Shown here one piece after another: positions 35,519 through 45,548 of a stretch of DNA of 64,000 nt. The notes beneath the pieces are model-generated. The model was not told the origin of the DNA, did no database searches, and saw only the letters and a program-made list of their open reading frames with translations. A program made the position numbers and the translations under genes. The DNA is from Chitinispirillum alkaliphilum (GTDB taxonomy: Bacteria > Fibrobacterota > Chitinivibrionia > Chitinivibrionales > Chitinispirillaceae): the NCBI GenBank assembly GCA_001045525.1, contig LDWW01000013.1:1-64000 (forward strand), read 5' to 3'. Position 1 is the first letter of the stretch, and each line of letters begins with the position of its first letter.

Positions 35519-35895
35519 CTGCTCGCAATCGCCTCTATCTCCACCAGTACTCCTTTGGGAAGAGAGGATACTTCCACGACACTTCTGGCCGGAGCGGCCT
35601 TATGAAGCTCCTGAAGGTATACCTGATTAAAAAGGGGAAAATCTTCCATGCGTTTAAGAAAGACCGTGGTTTTAACCAATGCCTCAACCCCAAGGCTGAC
35701 ACCAGATAGTATGGCCTTTAGATTGTTCATTACCTGAAGGGTCTGCTCCGGTGTTGTGCGGCCCACGATTTCCCCGCTCTTGGGGTCGATAGGGATTTGT
35801 CCTGATATAAAAATCAGATCTCCGCACTCCATAGCCTGACTGTAAGGACCGATCGGCTCTGGTGCCTGCTGGGTATAAAGGGAACGGGGGATCAT
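35515..35895 (-). CDS. ridA: RidA family enamine/imine deaminase
   Basis: This is a 126-residue trimeric enzyme that hydrolyses reactive 2-aminoacrylate-type intermediates formed by PLP enzymes. It shows the family core IGPYSQAMECGDLIFISGQIPIDP, a KTTVFLKRMEDF segment and PARSVVEVSSLPKGVLVEIEAIA with the substrate-binding Arg. The ATG at 35895 is preferred to a longer upstream frame that adds a hydrophobic stretch not found in the family. Confidence 0.93.
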   Translation of the reverse strand: MIPRSLYTQQAPEPIGPYSQAMECGDLIFISGQIPIDPKSGEIVGRTTPEQTLQVMNNLKAILSGVSLGVEALVKTTVFLKRMEDFPLFNQVYLQELHKAAPARSVVEVSSLPKGVLVEIEAIASR

Positions 35896-36015
35896 ATCTG
35901 CCTTTTTTTGATTACCGACTACAAAAAATAAAAGAAACTTCATGAAAAATAAATAATGGCCAGAGTGTAGCTGAAACACCCTGACACCAAAAGCAGATCC
36001 TCCCGTAAAAGATTA

Positions 36016-37842
36016 TTATTCGACGGTGACACTTTTTGCCAGATTTCTGGGCTGATCTATCTCACAGTTTCTCATAGCCGCTATATAATAGGCAAGAAGC
36101 TGAAGAGGGATAACCGATAGCAGGGGGCTGAGCATGGGAATAGTTTTTGGAATATAGATTACGTGATGGGAGAACATTTCGATCTCCTTGTCTCCCTCGT
36201 TTGCAATGGCGATTATTTTTCCGCCCCTGGCGTTTATTTCCTGGATGTTTGAGATTGTTTTATCGTACACGCTGTCTTTGAGAGCCAAAACGACGCAGGG
36301 CATGTCCTGATCGATTAGTGCGATGGGGCCATGTTTCATCTCTGCCGCAGGGTACCCTTCGGCATGGATATAGGAGATCTCTTTTAGCTTGAGCGCCCCC
36401 TCAAGCGCAGTAGGAAAATTGTAGGAGCGTCCCAGGTAGATAAAGTTTGAATGTCTGTGGTAGGTTTGAGCGATATCTTTTATCGCCTCGTTTTGTTTCA
36501 GTATTTTCCTTATCTGCTTTGGGATAGAGTCGAGCGCTTTTGCAATGAGAGTTCCCTCGGAGTGAGAGATTCTTCTCATTCTGCCCAGAAGAAGTGTGAG
36601 CAGGCTAAGGACAGAGAGCTGAGAGGTGAAAGCTTTTGTGGAAGCCACACCTATTTCCGGACCGGCATGAAGGTAAACACCACCATGAGATTCCCGCGCG
36701 ATAGTCGAACCAACCGTGTTACAGATCCCCAGAACCGTTGCTCCCTTGTGGGAAGCCTCTCTCATGGCGGCCAGTGTATCTGCGGTTTCACCCGACTGAC
36801 TTATGGCGAAAATCAGGGTGTGGGGGTCGATTATCGGGTTTCGGTAACGAAACTCTGACGCATACTCGACTTCTACGGGGATACCTGCGAAGTCCTCTAT
36901 CATATACTCCCCCACCAAAGCCGCGTGCCAGCTCGTTCCGCATGCCACGAAAATGATTCTGTTTATTTTCCTAAGCTCCTGAAGAACCAGGTTGAGCCCA
37001 TCGAGCCGGGCAGTGCCCTCCTGGAGCAGAAGTCTTCCACGGAGAGCATTTCTGACAGTATCGGGCTGTTCGAAAATCTCCTTGAGCATGAAATGATCGA
37101 ACCCCCCCTTAGCCAGATCGGAGGCGTCCCACTCGAGGTTGTGAATTTTGGGGCTTACCTTGCGGTTATCGAGAGTGCTTGTGTTATACTCTCCCTGTTT
37201 AAGCTCGATAATGTTGTTGTCCTTAAGATAGATTACCTTTTTGGTGTGACGCACAATGGCGGAAGCATCACTGGCAAGGAAAAACTCCTCATCCCCTATC
37301 CCCACCACAAGAGGTGAGCCCCTTCTTGCACCAACTATCACACCCGGATTGTCGTAGGCCACAACCGCTATCCCGAAAGTCCCCTCTACCTCAGAAAGTG
37401 CTCTTCGAACCGCCTCTTTGAGATTGCCGCCGTAGTACTTGCCGATCAGCTGAGCCAGAACCTCAGAGTCGGTTTGTGAAGCAAAACCGATCCCCTCTTT
37501 ACACATTTTCTGTTTCAGAAAAGAGTAGTTCTCTATTATGCCGTTATGAACGAGGGCTATTTTTTTGTTGCAGTCTGTGTGGGGGTGAGCGTTTTCAAAT
37601 GAAGGCACACCATGCGTTGCCCACCTTGTGTGAGCGATACCGGAAAAGCCGCTCAGGGGAAGTGAACTGGTGATTTCCCTTAAGTGCTCCACCTTACCCC
37701 TGTCTTTCTGTATGTTGAGGCAGTTCTGACCTGCCATTGCAATTCCCGCACTGTCATAACCCCTGTACTCCAGAGCACTTAGCCCCTCTATGAGAATGGG
37801 AAAAGCATTTTGATTTCCTATATAGCCAACTATTCCACACAT
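36016..37842 (-). CDS. glmS: Glutamine-fructose-6-phosphate aminotransferase (isomerizing)
   Basis: This 608-residue enzyme makes glucosamine-6-phosphate, the first step to UDP-GlcNAc. Cys2 (MCGIVGYIGN) is the glutaminase nucleophile; SIS isomerase domains follow (CGTSWHAALVGEYMIED, SQSGETADTLAAMREA; GRSYNFPTALEGALKLKE) and the C-terminus PRNLAKSVTVE is complete. AAGGGGG precedes the ATG. It works opposite to nagB. Confidence 0.97.
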   Translation of the reverse strand: MCGIVGYIGNQNAFPILIEGLSALEYRGYDSAGIAMAGQNCLNIQKDRGKVEHLREITSSLPLSGFSGIAHTRWATHGVPSFENAHPHTDCNKKIALVHNGIIENYSFLKQKMCKEGIGFASQTDSEVLAQLIGKYYGGNLKEAVRRALSEVEGTFGIAVVAYDNPGVIVGARRGSPLVVGIGDEEFFLASDASAIVRHTKKVIYLKDNNIIELKQGEYNTSTLDNRKVSPKIHNLEWDASDLAKGGFDHFMLKEIFEQPDTVRNALRGRLLLQEGTARLDGLNLVLQELRKINRIIFVACGTSWHAALVGEYMIEDFAGIPVEVEYASEFRYRNPIIDPHTLIFAISQSGETADTLAAMREASHKGATVLGICNTVGSTIARESHGGVYLHAGPEIGVASTKAFTSQLSVLSLLTLLLGRMRRISHSEGTLIAKALDSIPKQIRKILKQNEAIKDIAQTYHRHSNFIYLGRSYNFPTALEGALKLKEISYIHAEGYPAAEMKHGPIALIDQDMPCVVLALKDSVYDKTISNIQEINARGGKIIAIANEGDKEIEMFSHHVIYIPKTIPMLSPLLSVIPLQLLAYYIAAMRNCEIDQPRNLAKSVTVE

Positions 37843-38192
37843 TGCAAACCCCCTTTAAAAGACTGCTTATAACAAAAACTACCACCCGCCCAGAAAACCC
37901 CGCAACTCTTTGTCGCTGCAGCAAATAGAAAAACCGGATCTCCTTTTTACATGAATTCTAAAAATTGCAACCATTATGCCACGTTCAAACCCCCCCCTAC
38001 CCACAATCATGAACACAAAGATCCATGGGGAAAAACGGCAAAAAACCGAGGCAATCCCGGCCATATGCCTCTCTGGGTAAAAGGGAAGAATGCTTTAGTG
38101 ACGGATACATTCTGCGGTTCCCCCCCTCTCATGAAAAGAGAGGGGGGGGGGAAGGGGGTGATACCCTCTGTTTTCCACAGAGGGTAAGGTTT
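37843..38192. other. Intergenic stretch with GC-rich hairpins, no gene
   Basis: 350 bp. Hairpins CCCCCCCTCTC/GAGAGGGGGGG (38120-38148, with a run of ten G at 38142-38151) and TACCCTCTG/CAGAGGGTA (38162-38186) precede the TPR gene stop on the minus strand and probably end its transcript. The remainder shows nothing recognisable. Confidence 0.5.
38120..38186 (-). terminator. Double hairpin after giant TPR gene
   Basis: Two consecutive stems (38162-38186 and 38120-38148) lie 7-75 bp beyond the stop codon at 38193. Neither is followed by a clear T-run, so the terminator call is tentative. Confidence 0.4.
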
Positions 38193-41100
38193 CTAATTTC
38201 TCAGTTCACTGAGTACCTGTTCATTTTCAGGATCCAAATTTCTGGCTCTCTGAATATGTTCTCTGTACTTTTCCTCGTTCTTTTGCAATCTCGCCAACCT
38301 GGCAAGCCCAAGCTCTGCATACACATACTGTTGATCAGCCCTTAAGGCACGCTGGTAAAAAGTCCTTGCCCAGGGGATCCGGTTCTGGAAAAAATACACA
38401 TCGGCTTTTCTGCACAGAGCGGGGGCATATTCCGGATCGACATCGATGGCATCCTGAAACACCTCAGCAGCCTCATCGAATTCCTCTCCTGCAACAAGTA
38501 TCTCACCATGAATCATAATTGTTTCCAGATCAAAGGGTTCCACATCCCTTATTCTTTCCACCTCTGTCAAAGCCTCCCTTAGCCAGCCCAGAGAATACAG
38601 TGAGAAAACGTAGGCCCTGCGAAGCTCCAAATCGTCTCTTGTCCTCAGAATCTCTCTGAATTTATTTGCGGCTTCACGATACATCCCAAGCTCATAGTAC
38701 CCTTTGGCTATTGTTATCCTGATATTTTCATCCGAAGAATCATCTGCCAGCCTCGCAGCCATCCCTAAATACTCGACTGCCTCATCAGGTCTGTTTTCAG
38801 CCTTGTATCCCTGGGCCAGAAGGGATAACACTTCGAGGTCATTTTGGTCTGCAGAGTGAGCAATCTGCAGAAAAGGCAGTGCATGAGAGGTGTAATTTCT
38901 ATCCATAAGATATCTACCCACAGTTCTTAGCGGCTGCACATTCCGGTTGTCCAGGTGAAGAAATCTTCCAAAAGCCTCAAGCATTTCGGTGTCTTCCCCC
39001 AGCTGGCCGTGTGCAAACCCAAGCTCATACCAGATACGTGAGAGGGTATCGTTCAGCCCAGCGCCCCTCTGAAGCATAGAGATTGCCTCCGAATAGTTTT
39101 TTTCGACATGTGAATAATATATCCCCATCTTCAGAAAGTTGCGGTAATCATCGCTATAGCGCTGAGTGTTTTGCAGATACAACCCCGAAGCTTTCTCAGG
39201 ATTACTCTCTTCATAGAGATTCGCAAGCCGGTAGGCTGCATTTGGATCCTTTACTCCCGGAATATTGATAAATTCCGAAAGAATTTCTTTGGCTTTTTGT
39301 GGCTGCTCATTTCTATCATAAACCAAGGCCAGTGCTCTTAGTGCTTCCGCTGCAAAAGGCTTCTCTGAAGTGATGGCACGGTGCTCCTCCAGAATCTCTA
39401 TGGCAAATTCAGCTCTCCCTGTTTTCTTTGCCGATATACCAAGCCGGTAGAGAAGCTGTGAAGACCGTTCATGGGAAACCATATAGAGGTAGTTCAGTGC
39501 TGATTCAAAATCCTCATTCCTGAACTTATACTCTCCTACCATAAGCGCTGTTTCACTGTCTGTGGGAACTTTCCGGAGGTATCTTTCAAACATTTCGATA
39601 GCCTGCTGCTCATCTCCACGGGATAACAGAATCTCTCCCATTTTCCCGTATTCCTCACCAGATGAAGGGTTTAGCACCGAAGCCTGCTGATAGAGCAGCA
39701 GTGCATCATCCTTTCTCCCCATCTTTTTGTTACAGTAAGCCAGCCTCGAGACATAATCCCAGTTTGAAGGATCAAACTGAGCTGCTGTTTGAAACGCCTC
39801 TGCAGCATTTTGATAGTCCTGCCTCGCTATGAGTATTTCCCCCTTGACTGAAAGCAACTCATGCGGCGCTTCACCCACCAAATGTGCTGCTCTGATAGCA
39901 GACAGTTTCAGATCATCTGAACCAAACTCAACCGCGAGACCCGCAAATCTGCCCCCAAAACCCTCAGAGGTAAAATCGTTTTGAAATGCGGGTTTATATA
40001 CTTCGAAGGCCTCCTGTTTTGACTCCATCTGATAGAGCAAATCACCCAGCCTCACCCTGCCCCTAATATCTTCTGGGCTAAGTGAAACATATCTCCTGAG
40101 ATACTCAACCGCTTTATCATACTTATTGAGATCTATACAGGCTTCATATAACCCGCTATACACATTGGGGTCATCAGGAGTGTGGGTTTTAAGCTCCTGA
40201 AGAATCGAAAGCGCCAGTGAAGGGTTATCCGTTGCGAATGCAGAAACACTGAAAGCCCTTAAAAATGAAGGGGTTCTGTTTCCGGAGTCACTTATTTTTG
40301 AAAGATACCGAACCGCCACTTCGTGATCATTTTCCCTGAAAGCCTGCTGGCCGACAATCAGAGCGACAGCCTCATCATCCGGTTTAGCTTTCAGGTATTC
40401 TCTATACCTGTTCATGCTCTGCGCTATTTGATCCTGTCCAAGATAAAGGTCCCCTAACAACTTGAATTTTTTATAGTTTTGAGGATCTAAGGCCACAACC
40501 TCCTCGAATGTTACGATTGCATCCCCTATCTGGTTGCTTTTCAACTGACTGCGGGCTACCATGGAGAGATACTCACTGTTGCTCGGCTCCAGAGCGGATG
40601 CCTCTTCGAAATTCTGAATCGCAGACTGGTACTGAGATCTCTGCATTTGCAGGCTGCCCAGAACATAATACATGTAAGCATCTGCCTCTCCGTAACTTAC
40701 CGCATTTTCAAGTGCAGAGTACAGTTCGTCCGTATTATCAGTTGAAGAGAGAAGTTCTGTGTACCTCTTATAAAAGCCCCGGGCCTCAGGGTCAGCTTTG
40801 AGAAGATTTCTGTATGATTGCAGAGCCTGAGGGAATTGTCCTATGTCATAGTGAAGATCGGCCAGGGTGCGTTGCATCGCGGCATCTGAGGGCTCAAGTT
40901 CGGTGTATCTTGCAAGATACTGAGATGCACCAACTCTGTTATCTGCCCTTTTTTGAATCAGATAAAGCATCCTAAACGCTTCTGCATGTTCTGGCTCAAG
41001 GGTGATAAATGATGTAAGCAAACTGTACGCCCGCTCAAAGTCATCGGTATGGAAAGAGGCTGTAGCGAAACTGAGCAAATAGGATGCTGTTTGAGATTTC

Positions 41101-43508
41101 TCGCCGGTTATCCTGTCGTAATAGATAACCGATTCCCCGAAATTCCCCGTCTCAAACTCAAAATCTGCCACAAACAACGCAAGCTGGTTATCACTTTCTG
41201 TTTGCAGATAACGCTTGTAAGCAGAAGCAGCCTGCTGCATCTGTTCCTGCCGCAAATAGAGATCCCCCAGTGTTCTGAGCTCATCGGTTCTGTCCGGAGC
41301 CATGGTGACAGTCTGCTCAAAAGTGATAATGGCACCGTTGATATCGCCGGAATAAATCTGTGAATAAGCCAGATTAGAAAGAGCGTTGAGGTCCGAAGGA
41401 TAAAGAGAAAGAGAGATTTCAAAATTCTCCACAGCATTGGAAAACTTTTCCTTTCTCAAGTATATCTCCCCAAGAGAAGAGTAAACCCGGTGATCAGCCT
41501 CGTTAAACGAGACAGCGGTTTTAAGAATGGTATACAGCTGCTCATCAGGCAGTTCTTTTTCTATGGCCAAAGGGGCATAGCTGTGATAGATATTATCAAT
41601 TTCAGGGTTAACCCTTACCGCTGTTTCAAATGATGAAAATGCGCCGGAGCTGTCTCCCTGGCTTAAAAGCAGGTTTCCAAGAAGGCGGTGTGCCTCGCTG
41701 TCCCCCGGAGCCAGTTCAAGATAATCCCTGAGATGAGTTACTGACTTTACAGTATCTTCCACCCAAAGTGAGAGCTGATACATTTTGCGCACCACTTCCC
41801 CGTCTTCGGGTAAAAGAAACCTAAGCTCTGCGGCCGTTTCGTAGGCCTGAGTGAATTTCTGCTCCTTTATGGCATAATCGAGATATCGTTTTCTTGAAAG
41901 GGTGTCCAGTTCATCCAGTTTTATGATTACAAGATCAGTTTGCGCCAGATGCGTTTCCCGGCCCAGTTTGTAAAGACATAACGCCAGTTGCCTCCACAGC
42001 GACAGATCGTTTTCCCGATGAGCTGTAACCCTTATAAGATGTTCAGATGCAACGAGATATTGATTTTTTCCAATCAGAATCTCCGCTGCCACAATGGCTG
42101 GTTCAACAAGTGTGCGATCTAATTCCAGAGCTTTCTCAGCACCGGCAAGCGCCTGATCCTTATTACCGAGCTTTAAGGCCGATTGCATTATCCCAAGAGC
42201 CGGTTCGATCCCCGGATTTATTGAGAAACTTTCCTTGAAATGTTCAAGAGCCGTTGGAAAGTCACCCGCACTGAATTTATGCTCCGCTATAAGCTGATGA
42301 TTCTGCGCATTTTGGGGCTCCAGAACAGTAAGTCTCTTAAGAATCTCAAGTGCGTCATCTGTCTGCTCTGTTTCAAAATACAGATCTGCAAGGAGGGTGT
42401 GTGCCTCGATATTCTGCGGCTGTGAAGAGGTAGTTTTTTCCAGGTAGCGTATGGCCTGACCTGTTTCATCCAATCCGATATAGCCCTTTGCAAGTAACAG
42501 CATAAGGTCTTCAAAAGCATCTCTGGTGTCCTCTTTCCGGTATATAGGCAACAAGAGCTCAACAACGAAATCATACTCCCTCTTTTCCAGAAAAATCCTT
42601 CCAGCCCTCTCCCTTGCCAAAACCGCAACAGAAGAAAGGGTATCACCAAACTTTTGAACCGATTCTCTGTAAAGACCAGGGATTTGCCTGAGATTCTCCC
42701 CCGTTTTTTCCAGTCCGCTTGCCCAGAAATAGAGATCCTCCGGCTCGAGAAGCGCCCTGTTTGCCCGCTCAAACTCTGAAGAAGAAGCCCTGTAGTCTCC
42801 CTTGGTATAAAACATCCTTCCAAGCAGAGGAAGCGCCTCTGCCTTTGGTGCATGCCTGTTTCGTGAGGCAGCCCTGAGATGAACGATTGCTGAATCCGGC
42901 TTTTCCATCTCTATGTATAAACGGGCCATTATCATTGAAACTTCACTGTCGGAGTTATGAGATAAGAAATTTCTAAGCAAAAGAAGAGCTCTTTGTGTCT
43001 CATTTTCTTGAAGGAGAGTCAGCCCAAGCTTCCTCTGAGCGCTGAAATTAGGTTTCTCTGCTTCCGCAGCCCTTTCCAGATACTCCCTTGCCCCCCGGCT
43101 ATCACCCGTTCCAAGCAAAGCCCTCGATTTTTCCCAGTTTGCATCAGCGCTGACCGGGTCAATCTCAAGTGCCTTGTCTGCACTGCTGAGAGCGTTGATA
43201 AAGATGTTCAGGTCATTGTAGATACGGGCCATCCCAATATTGGCCTCAAAGCTCAGAGGCTCTATCTGAGCGGCCCCCACATAACAGGCCAGCGCCTTTT
43301 CCCTTCTGTTTAATGCCTCATTAGCCCTTCCAAGCTTTAGCCAGGTGTTATAATCTCTGCTTTGAGCGGGAATAAATTCCCGGGCATACTTTATCATCTC
43401 AGGGAAATCTTCAGATTCAAACAACTCCCGGAATTTCTCATGAACTTCAGCTTTGGGAAAACTGAACAGAAAAATAAGGAGGAAAACTGGAATAGTCTTA
43501 ATGTTCAT
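38193..43508 (-). CDS. Giant exported TPR protein
   Basis: This 1771-residue protein is exported: residues 1-20 are a signal peptide (MNIKTIPVFLLIFLFSFPKA) and there is no lipobox. Nearly all the rest is tandem 34-residue tetratricopeptide repeats (A-x-x-L-G-x-x-Y ... F-x-x-A-x-x-F ... P motifs), several dozen in a long superhelix, ending in EYREHIQRARNLDPENEQVLSEL. The start has GAGGAG upstream. Such proteins act as periplasmic or outer-membrane scaffolds for complexes such as secretion, gliding or polysaccharide export; no specific partner is encoded beside it. It is transcribed alone. Confidence 0.8.
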   Translation of the reverse strand: MNIKTIPVFLLIFLFSFPKAEVHEKFRELFESEDFPEMIKYAREFIPAQSRDYNTWLKLGRANEALNRREKALACYVGAAQIEPLSFEANIGMARIYNDLNIFINALSSADKALEIDPVSADANWEKSRALLGTGDSRGAREYLERAAEAEKPNFSAQRKLGLTLLQENETQRALLLLRNFLSHNSDSEVSMIMARLYIEMEKPDSAIVHLRAASRNRHAPKAEALPLLGRMFYTKGDYRASSSEFERANRALLEPEDLYFWASGLEKTGENLRQIPGLYRESVQKFGDTLSSVAVLARERAGRIFLEKREYDFVVELLLPIYRKEDTRDAFEDLMLLLAKGYIGLDETGQAIRYLEKTTSSQPQNIEAHTLLADLYFETEQTDDALEILKRLTVLEPQNAQNHQLIAEHKFSAGDFPTALEHFKESFSINPGIEPALGIMQSALKLGNKDQALAGAEKALELDRTLVEPAIVAAEILIGKNQYLVASEHLIRVTAHRENDLSLWRQLALCLYKLGRETHLAQTDLVIIKLDELDTLSRKRYLDYAIKEQKFTQAYETAAELRFLLPEDGEVVRKMYQLSLWVEDTVKSVTHLRDYLELAPGDSEAHRLLGNLLLSQGDSSGAFSSFETAVRVNPEIDNIYHSYAPLAIEKELPDEQLYTILKTAVSFNEADHRVYSSLGEIYLRKEKFSNAVENFEISLSLYPSDLNALSNLAYSQIYSGDINGAIITFEQTVTMAPDRTDELRTLGDLYLRQEQMQQAASAYKRYLQTESDNQLALFVADFEFETGNFGESVIYYDRITGEKSQTASYLLSFATASFHTDDFERAYSLLTSFITLEPEHAEAFRMLYLIQKRADNRVGASQYLARYTELEPSDAAMQRTLADLHYDIGQFPQALQSYRNLLKADPEARGFYKRYTELLSSTDNTDELYSALENAVSYGEADAYMYYVLGSLQMQRSQYQSAIQNFEEASALEPSNSEYLSMVARSQLKSNQIGDAIVTFEEVVALDPQNYKKFKLLGDLYLGQDQIAQSMNRYREYLKAKPDDEAVALIVGQQAFRENDHEVAVRYLSKISDSGNRTPSFLRAFSVSAFATDNPSLALSILQELKTHTPDDPNVYSGLYEACIDLNKYDKAVEYLRRYVSLSPEDIRGRVRLGDLLYQMESKQEAFEVYKPAFQNDFTSEGFGGRFAGLAVEFGSDDLKLSAIRAAHLVGEAPHELLSVKGEILIARQDYQNAAEAFQTAAQFDPSNWDYVSRLAYCNKKMGRKDDALLLYQQASVLNPSSGEEYGKMGEILLSRGDEQQAIEMFERYLRKVPTDSETALMVGEYKFRNEDFESALNYLYMVSHERSSQLLYRLGISAKKTGRAEFAIEILEEHRAITSEKPFAAEALRALALVYDRNEQPQKAKEILSEFINIPGVKDPNAAYRLANLYEESNPEKASGLYLQNTQRYSDDYRNFLKMGIYYSHVEKNYSEAISMLQRGAGLNDTLSRIWYELGFAHGQLGEDTEMLEAFGRFLHLDNRNVQPLRTVGRYLMDRNYTSHALPFLQIAHSADQNDLEVLSLLAQGYKAENRPDEAVEYLGMAARLADDSSDENIRITIAKGYYELGMYREAANKFREILRTRDDLELRRAYVFSLYSLGWLREALTEVERIRDVEPFDLETIMIHGEILVAGEEFDEAAEVFQDAIDVDPEYAPALCRKADVYFFQNRIPWARTFYQRALRADQQYVYAELGLARLARLQKNEEKYREHIQRARNLDPENEQVLSELRN

Positions 43509-43621
43509 CTTTTTTCTCCTCTTTTTGGATACAGGTAATTTCTTCACAGTTATGGATAAAGTGTAACATCGGTGCAGAGGGAATTTAAATTGCAGATTCA
43601 TTTTTGTTTGAGCTTCATTTG

Positions 43622-43637
43622 CGGCACGTTTATTGCA
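43622..43637 (+). promoter_or_regulatory. Sigma-54-like promoter of DUF1540 gene
   Basis: CGGCACG-TTTA-TTGCA differs from the sigma-54 consensus at one base. The leader would be about 85 nt, ending in AGGAGG before the ATG at 43732. Confidence 0.65.
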
Positions 43638-43731
43638 CCGGCTTAAAACATTTGCAGGTGATCTATTTCACCGCTTTTCTTTCAGTTCACCCCATACCTT
43701 ACCATTAACCATTATTACAGAGGAGGTCACC

Positions 43732-44022
43732 ATGACTAAGGAAATACCCAAAATCAACAATTGCGATGCTCTGGATTGTATCTACAACAAAGAGAAAATC
43801 TGTCACACCCCTGCAATTACAGTTGGAGACAGAGAGCCCTGCTGTGATACCTTTCTCACTTCAAACCAAAAGGGCGGCTTTGATGAAATTGTGGGCGGAG
43901 TTGGTGCCTGCAAGGTGTCAGATTGTCAGTTCAATAACAAATTTGAATGTGAAGCGTCGGGTATCAATGTGGTTATGGCAGGTGATCATCCCGACTGTGG
44001 CACCTACAAATCCAGAGGATAA
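43732..44022 (+). CDS. DUF1540 protein, two cysteine-rich repeats
   Basis: This small 96-residue cytoplasmic protein contains two DUF1540-like repeats, each with four cysteines in the pattern Cys-x4-Cys-x7-Cys followed by a fourth Cys near 13 residues later (NCDALDCIYNKEKICHTPAI; ACKVSDCQFNNKFECEASGI). A metal-binding role is likely but untested in the family. The ATG has AGGAGG, and a sigma-54-like promoter precedes it, so it may be made only under a specific condition. Confidence 0.8.
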   Translation: MTKEIPKINNCDALDCIYNKEKICHTPAITVGDREPCCDTFLTSNQKGGFDEIVGGVGACKVSDCQFNNKFECEASGINVVMAGDHPDCGTYKSRG

Positions 44023-44073
44023 TTTCTCTCTTAACCATATCTGCAGGGGTATTGCCTTAAAACTGGAGAAAAG

Positions 44074-44799
44074 ATGAAAAAACTCGATAACTACGAACGC
44101 CTCGCCGCCTATTACGATCAGCAGTGGCACGAAGGCACCGATCAGTTTTTCCCTGTCATATCCAAAATTATCGATGATTATAACCTCAGCGGTTGTGACG
44201 TTTTGGATCTTGGCTGCGGCACGGGTCTTTTAGCTCAGAAACTCTGCGAAAAGAAACACCCTGTAGATGGAATAGACCTCTCCCCCTGTATGATCTCAAT
44301 TGCCAGGGGGAGAAATCTTCCTTTGGCAAATTTTCAGGTCGCCGACTTGTGCAGATACAAGCCGAAAAGAAAATATGGACTCATTACCTGCACCTTCGAT
44401 GTAATAAACTATATAGGTAACCGGGAACAGATTGAATCCCTCTTTTTGATGGTTTCTTCGGCTCTTTTGCCCGGAGGTTTTTTTCTGTTTGATTCAATAA
44501 CGGAACATCTGTTCGATAAATACCACCATGGCAAGGCTTTACGGGAGATAGGCGGGTATAAATTTCTTCAGGAAAAGATCTACGATCCGAAGCGAAAGAG
44601 GGCAAAGACCTTTTTCCGCTACCCCGATGGAGCCTGGGAGTCGCATACACAGTATCCTTACACACTTTGGGATTTTCTTGAACCAATCCGGAAAGCCGGT
44701 CTTTATGTTCATCGCTCCTATGGCGGATTTGATAAAAGGAGCTATCACAGCACAAGCGAGCAACTGGTGTGCATAGTGAGACACGCTCCTGTACTTTAA
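44074..44799 (+). CDS. Class I SAM-dependent methyltransferase
   Basis: This is a 241-residue methyltransferase with motif I VLDLGCGTGLLAQKL, acidic motif II GIDLSPCMISIAR and motif III LITCTFDVINYIG. The substrate is unknown; small-molecule type is likely. It is in the same direction as the DUF1540 gene, 51 bp after it, and may be co-transcribed. GGAGA precedes the ATG. Confidence 0.88.
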   Translation: MKKLDNYERLAAYYDQQWHEGTDQFFPVISKIIDDYNLSGCDVLDLGCGTGLLAQKLCEKKHPVDGIDLSPCMISIARGRNLPLANFQVADLCRYKPKRKYGLITCTFDVINYIGNREQIESLFLMVSSALLPGGFFLFDSITEHLFDKYHHGKALREIGGYKFLQEKIYDPKRKRAKTFFRYPDGAWESHTQYPYTLWDFLEPIRKAGLYVHRSYGGFDKRSYHSTSEQLVCIVRHAPVL

Positions 44800-44946
44800 C
44801 ATTGAGAATGTAACAGAGGCTTTTTAACCGGTAGTTACCCCTTTTTTTCAAGTCTCTCATAGAGGGAATTGCTCGATTTGCGCGATCTTCGTATCTCTTT
44901 TATTATCAAACGATTAAAACACCCATATAAGCGCAAAAACACCCCG

Positions 44947-44962
44947 TGGCACGCCTTTTGTT
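44947..44962 (+). promoter_or_regulatory. Sigma-54-like promoter of acidic exported protein gene
   Basis: TGGCACG-CCTT-TTGTT; the -24 element is exact and the -12 element has GT for GC, as in the tandem array promoters. About 85 bp before the ATG at 45048. Confidence 0.6.
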
Positions 44963-45047
44963 TTTTTTAATGGCAAGCGCATGAAAAAATGGAAAACATG
45001 TGCGCGTGTTTTAAAACCAGTTTCTTTTTTTTCAGGGAGGTACTATT

Positions 45048-45506
45048 ATGTTGCGCAATGCTTTGCTTACAATTTTCTGCTCAAGTGCGCTGATCTTTGC
45101 CGGTGGTAATGCCGCTCCGGACGAACCAAACGGCGAACCATGGAATGATGAAAATGGTATCGTAGACACCACAGAAGTTGAAGGTACTATTGTCATGATC
45201 GATGAAGATGAAGAGATGATGATAGTTGATCATATGTTCGGTGAAGACACCATTTTCTGGGATGATGATACAGAATTTGTCCCCGAAGACCAGGAAGATC
45301 AGATCCTTACAGAAGGTACCGAGGTTGTGGTTGAATACATAACCGAAGAGGAAAGAAATCTCGCCACTCGCATAGAGCTCGCAGATGAAAACGGTGCTGC
45401 TGCAGACGAAGAAAACGGCGAAAGAGATGATGAATACGATGATGAATACGAAGAGAATGGCAGGAGGGAAAATGACTACAACGACGAAGAGTGGAACGAC
45501 AGGTAA
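45048..45506 (+). CDS. Very acidic exported protein
   Basis: This 152-residue protein has a signal peptide (residues 1-18, cleavage near IFAGG). Residues about 40-110 look like a small beta-barrel of the DUF5666 type (EVEGTIVMIDEDEEMMIVD, GTEVVVEYITEEE, TRIELAD). The last ~40 residues are nearly all Asp, Glu, Asn and Arg, with Tyr, giving an extreme negative charge. It could bind cations or basic envelope components. A GGGAGG ribosome site and a sigma-54-like promoter precede it; a strong hairpin follows. Function unknown. Confidence 0.75.
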   Translation: MLRNALLTIFCSSALIFAGGNAAPDEPNGEPWNDENGIVDTTEVEGTIVMIDEDEEMMIVDHMFGEDTIFWDDDTEFVPEDQEDQILTEGTEVVVEYITEEERNLATRIELADENGAAADEENGERDDEYDDEYEENGRRENDYNDEEWNDR

Positions 45507-45548
45507 CACCTTCGACAGCAGTCCCCTACATTCTTAAGCACATATAAA

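Noticed and set aside
45081-45509. 142-codon minus-strand frame opposite the acidic protein gene
   Set aside because: It is a hydrophobic mirror of Asp/Glu codons and lacks a start signal.
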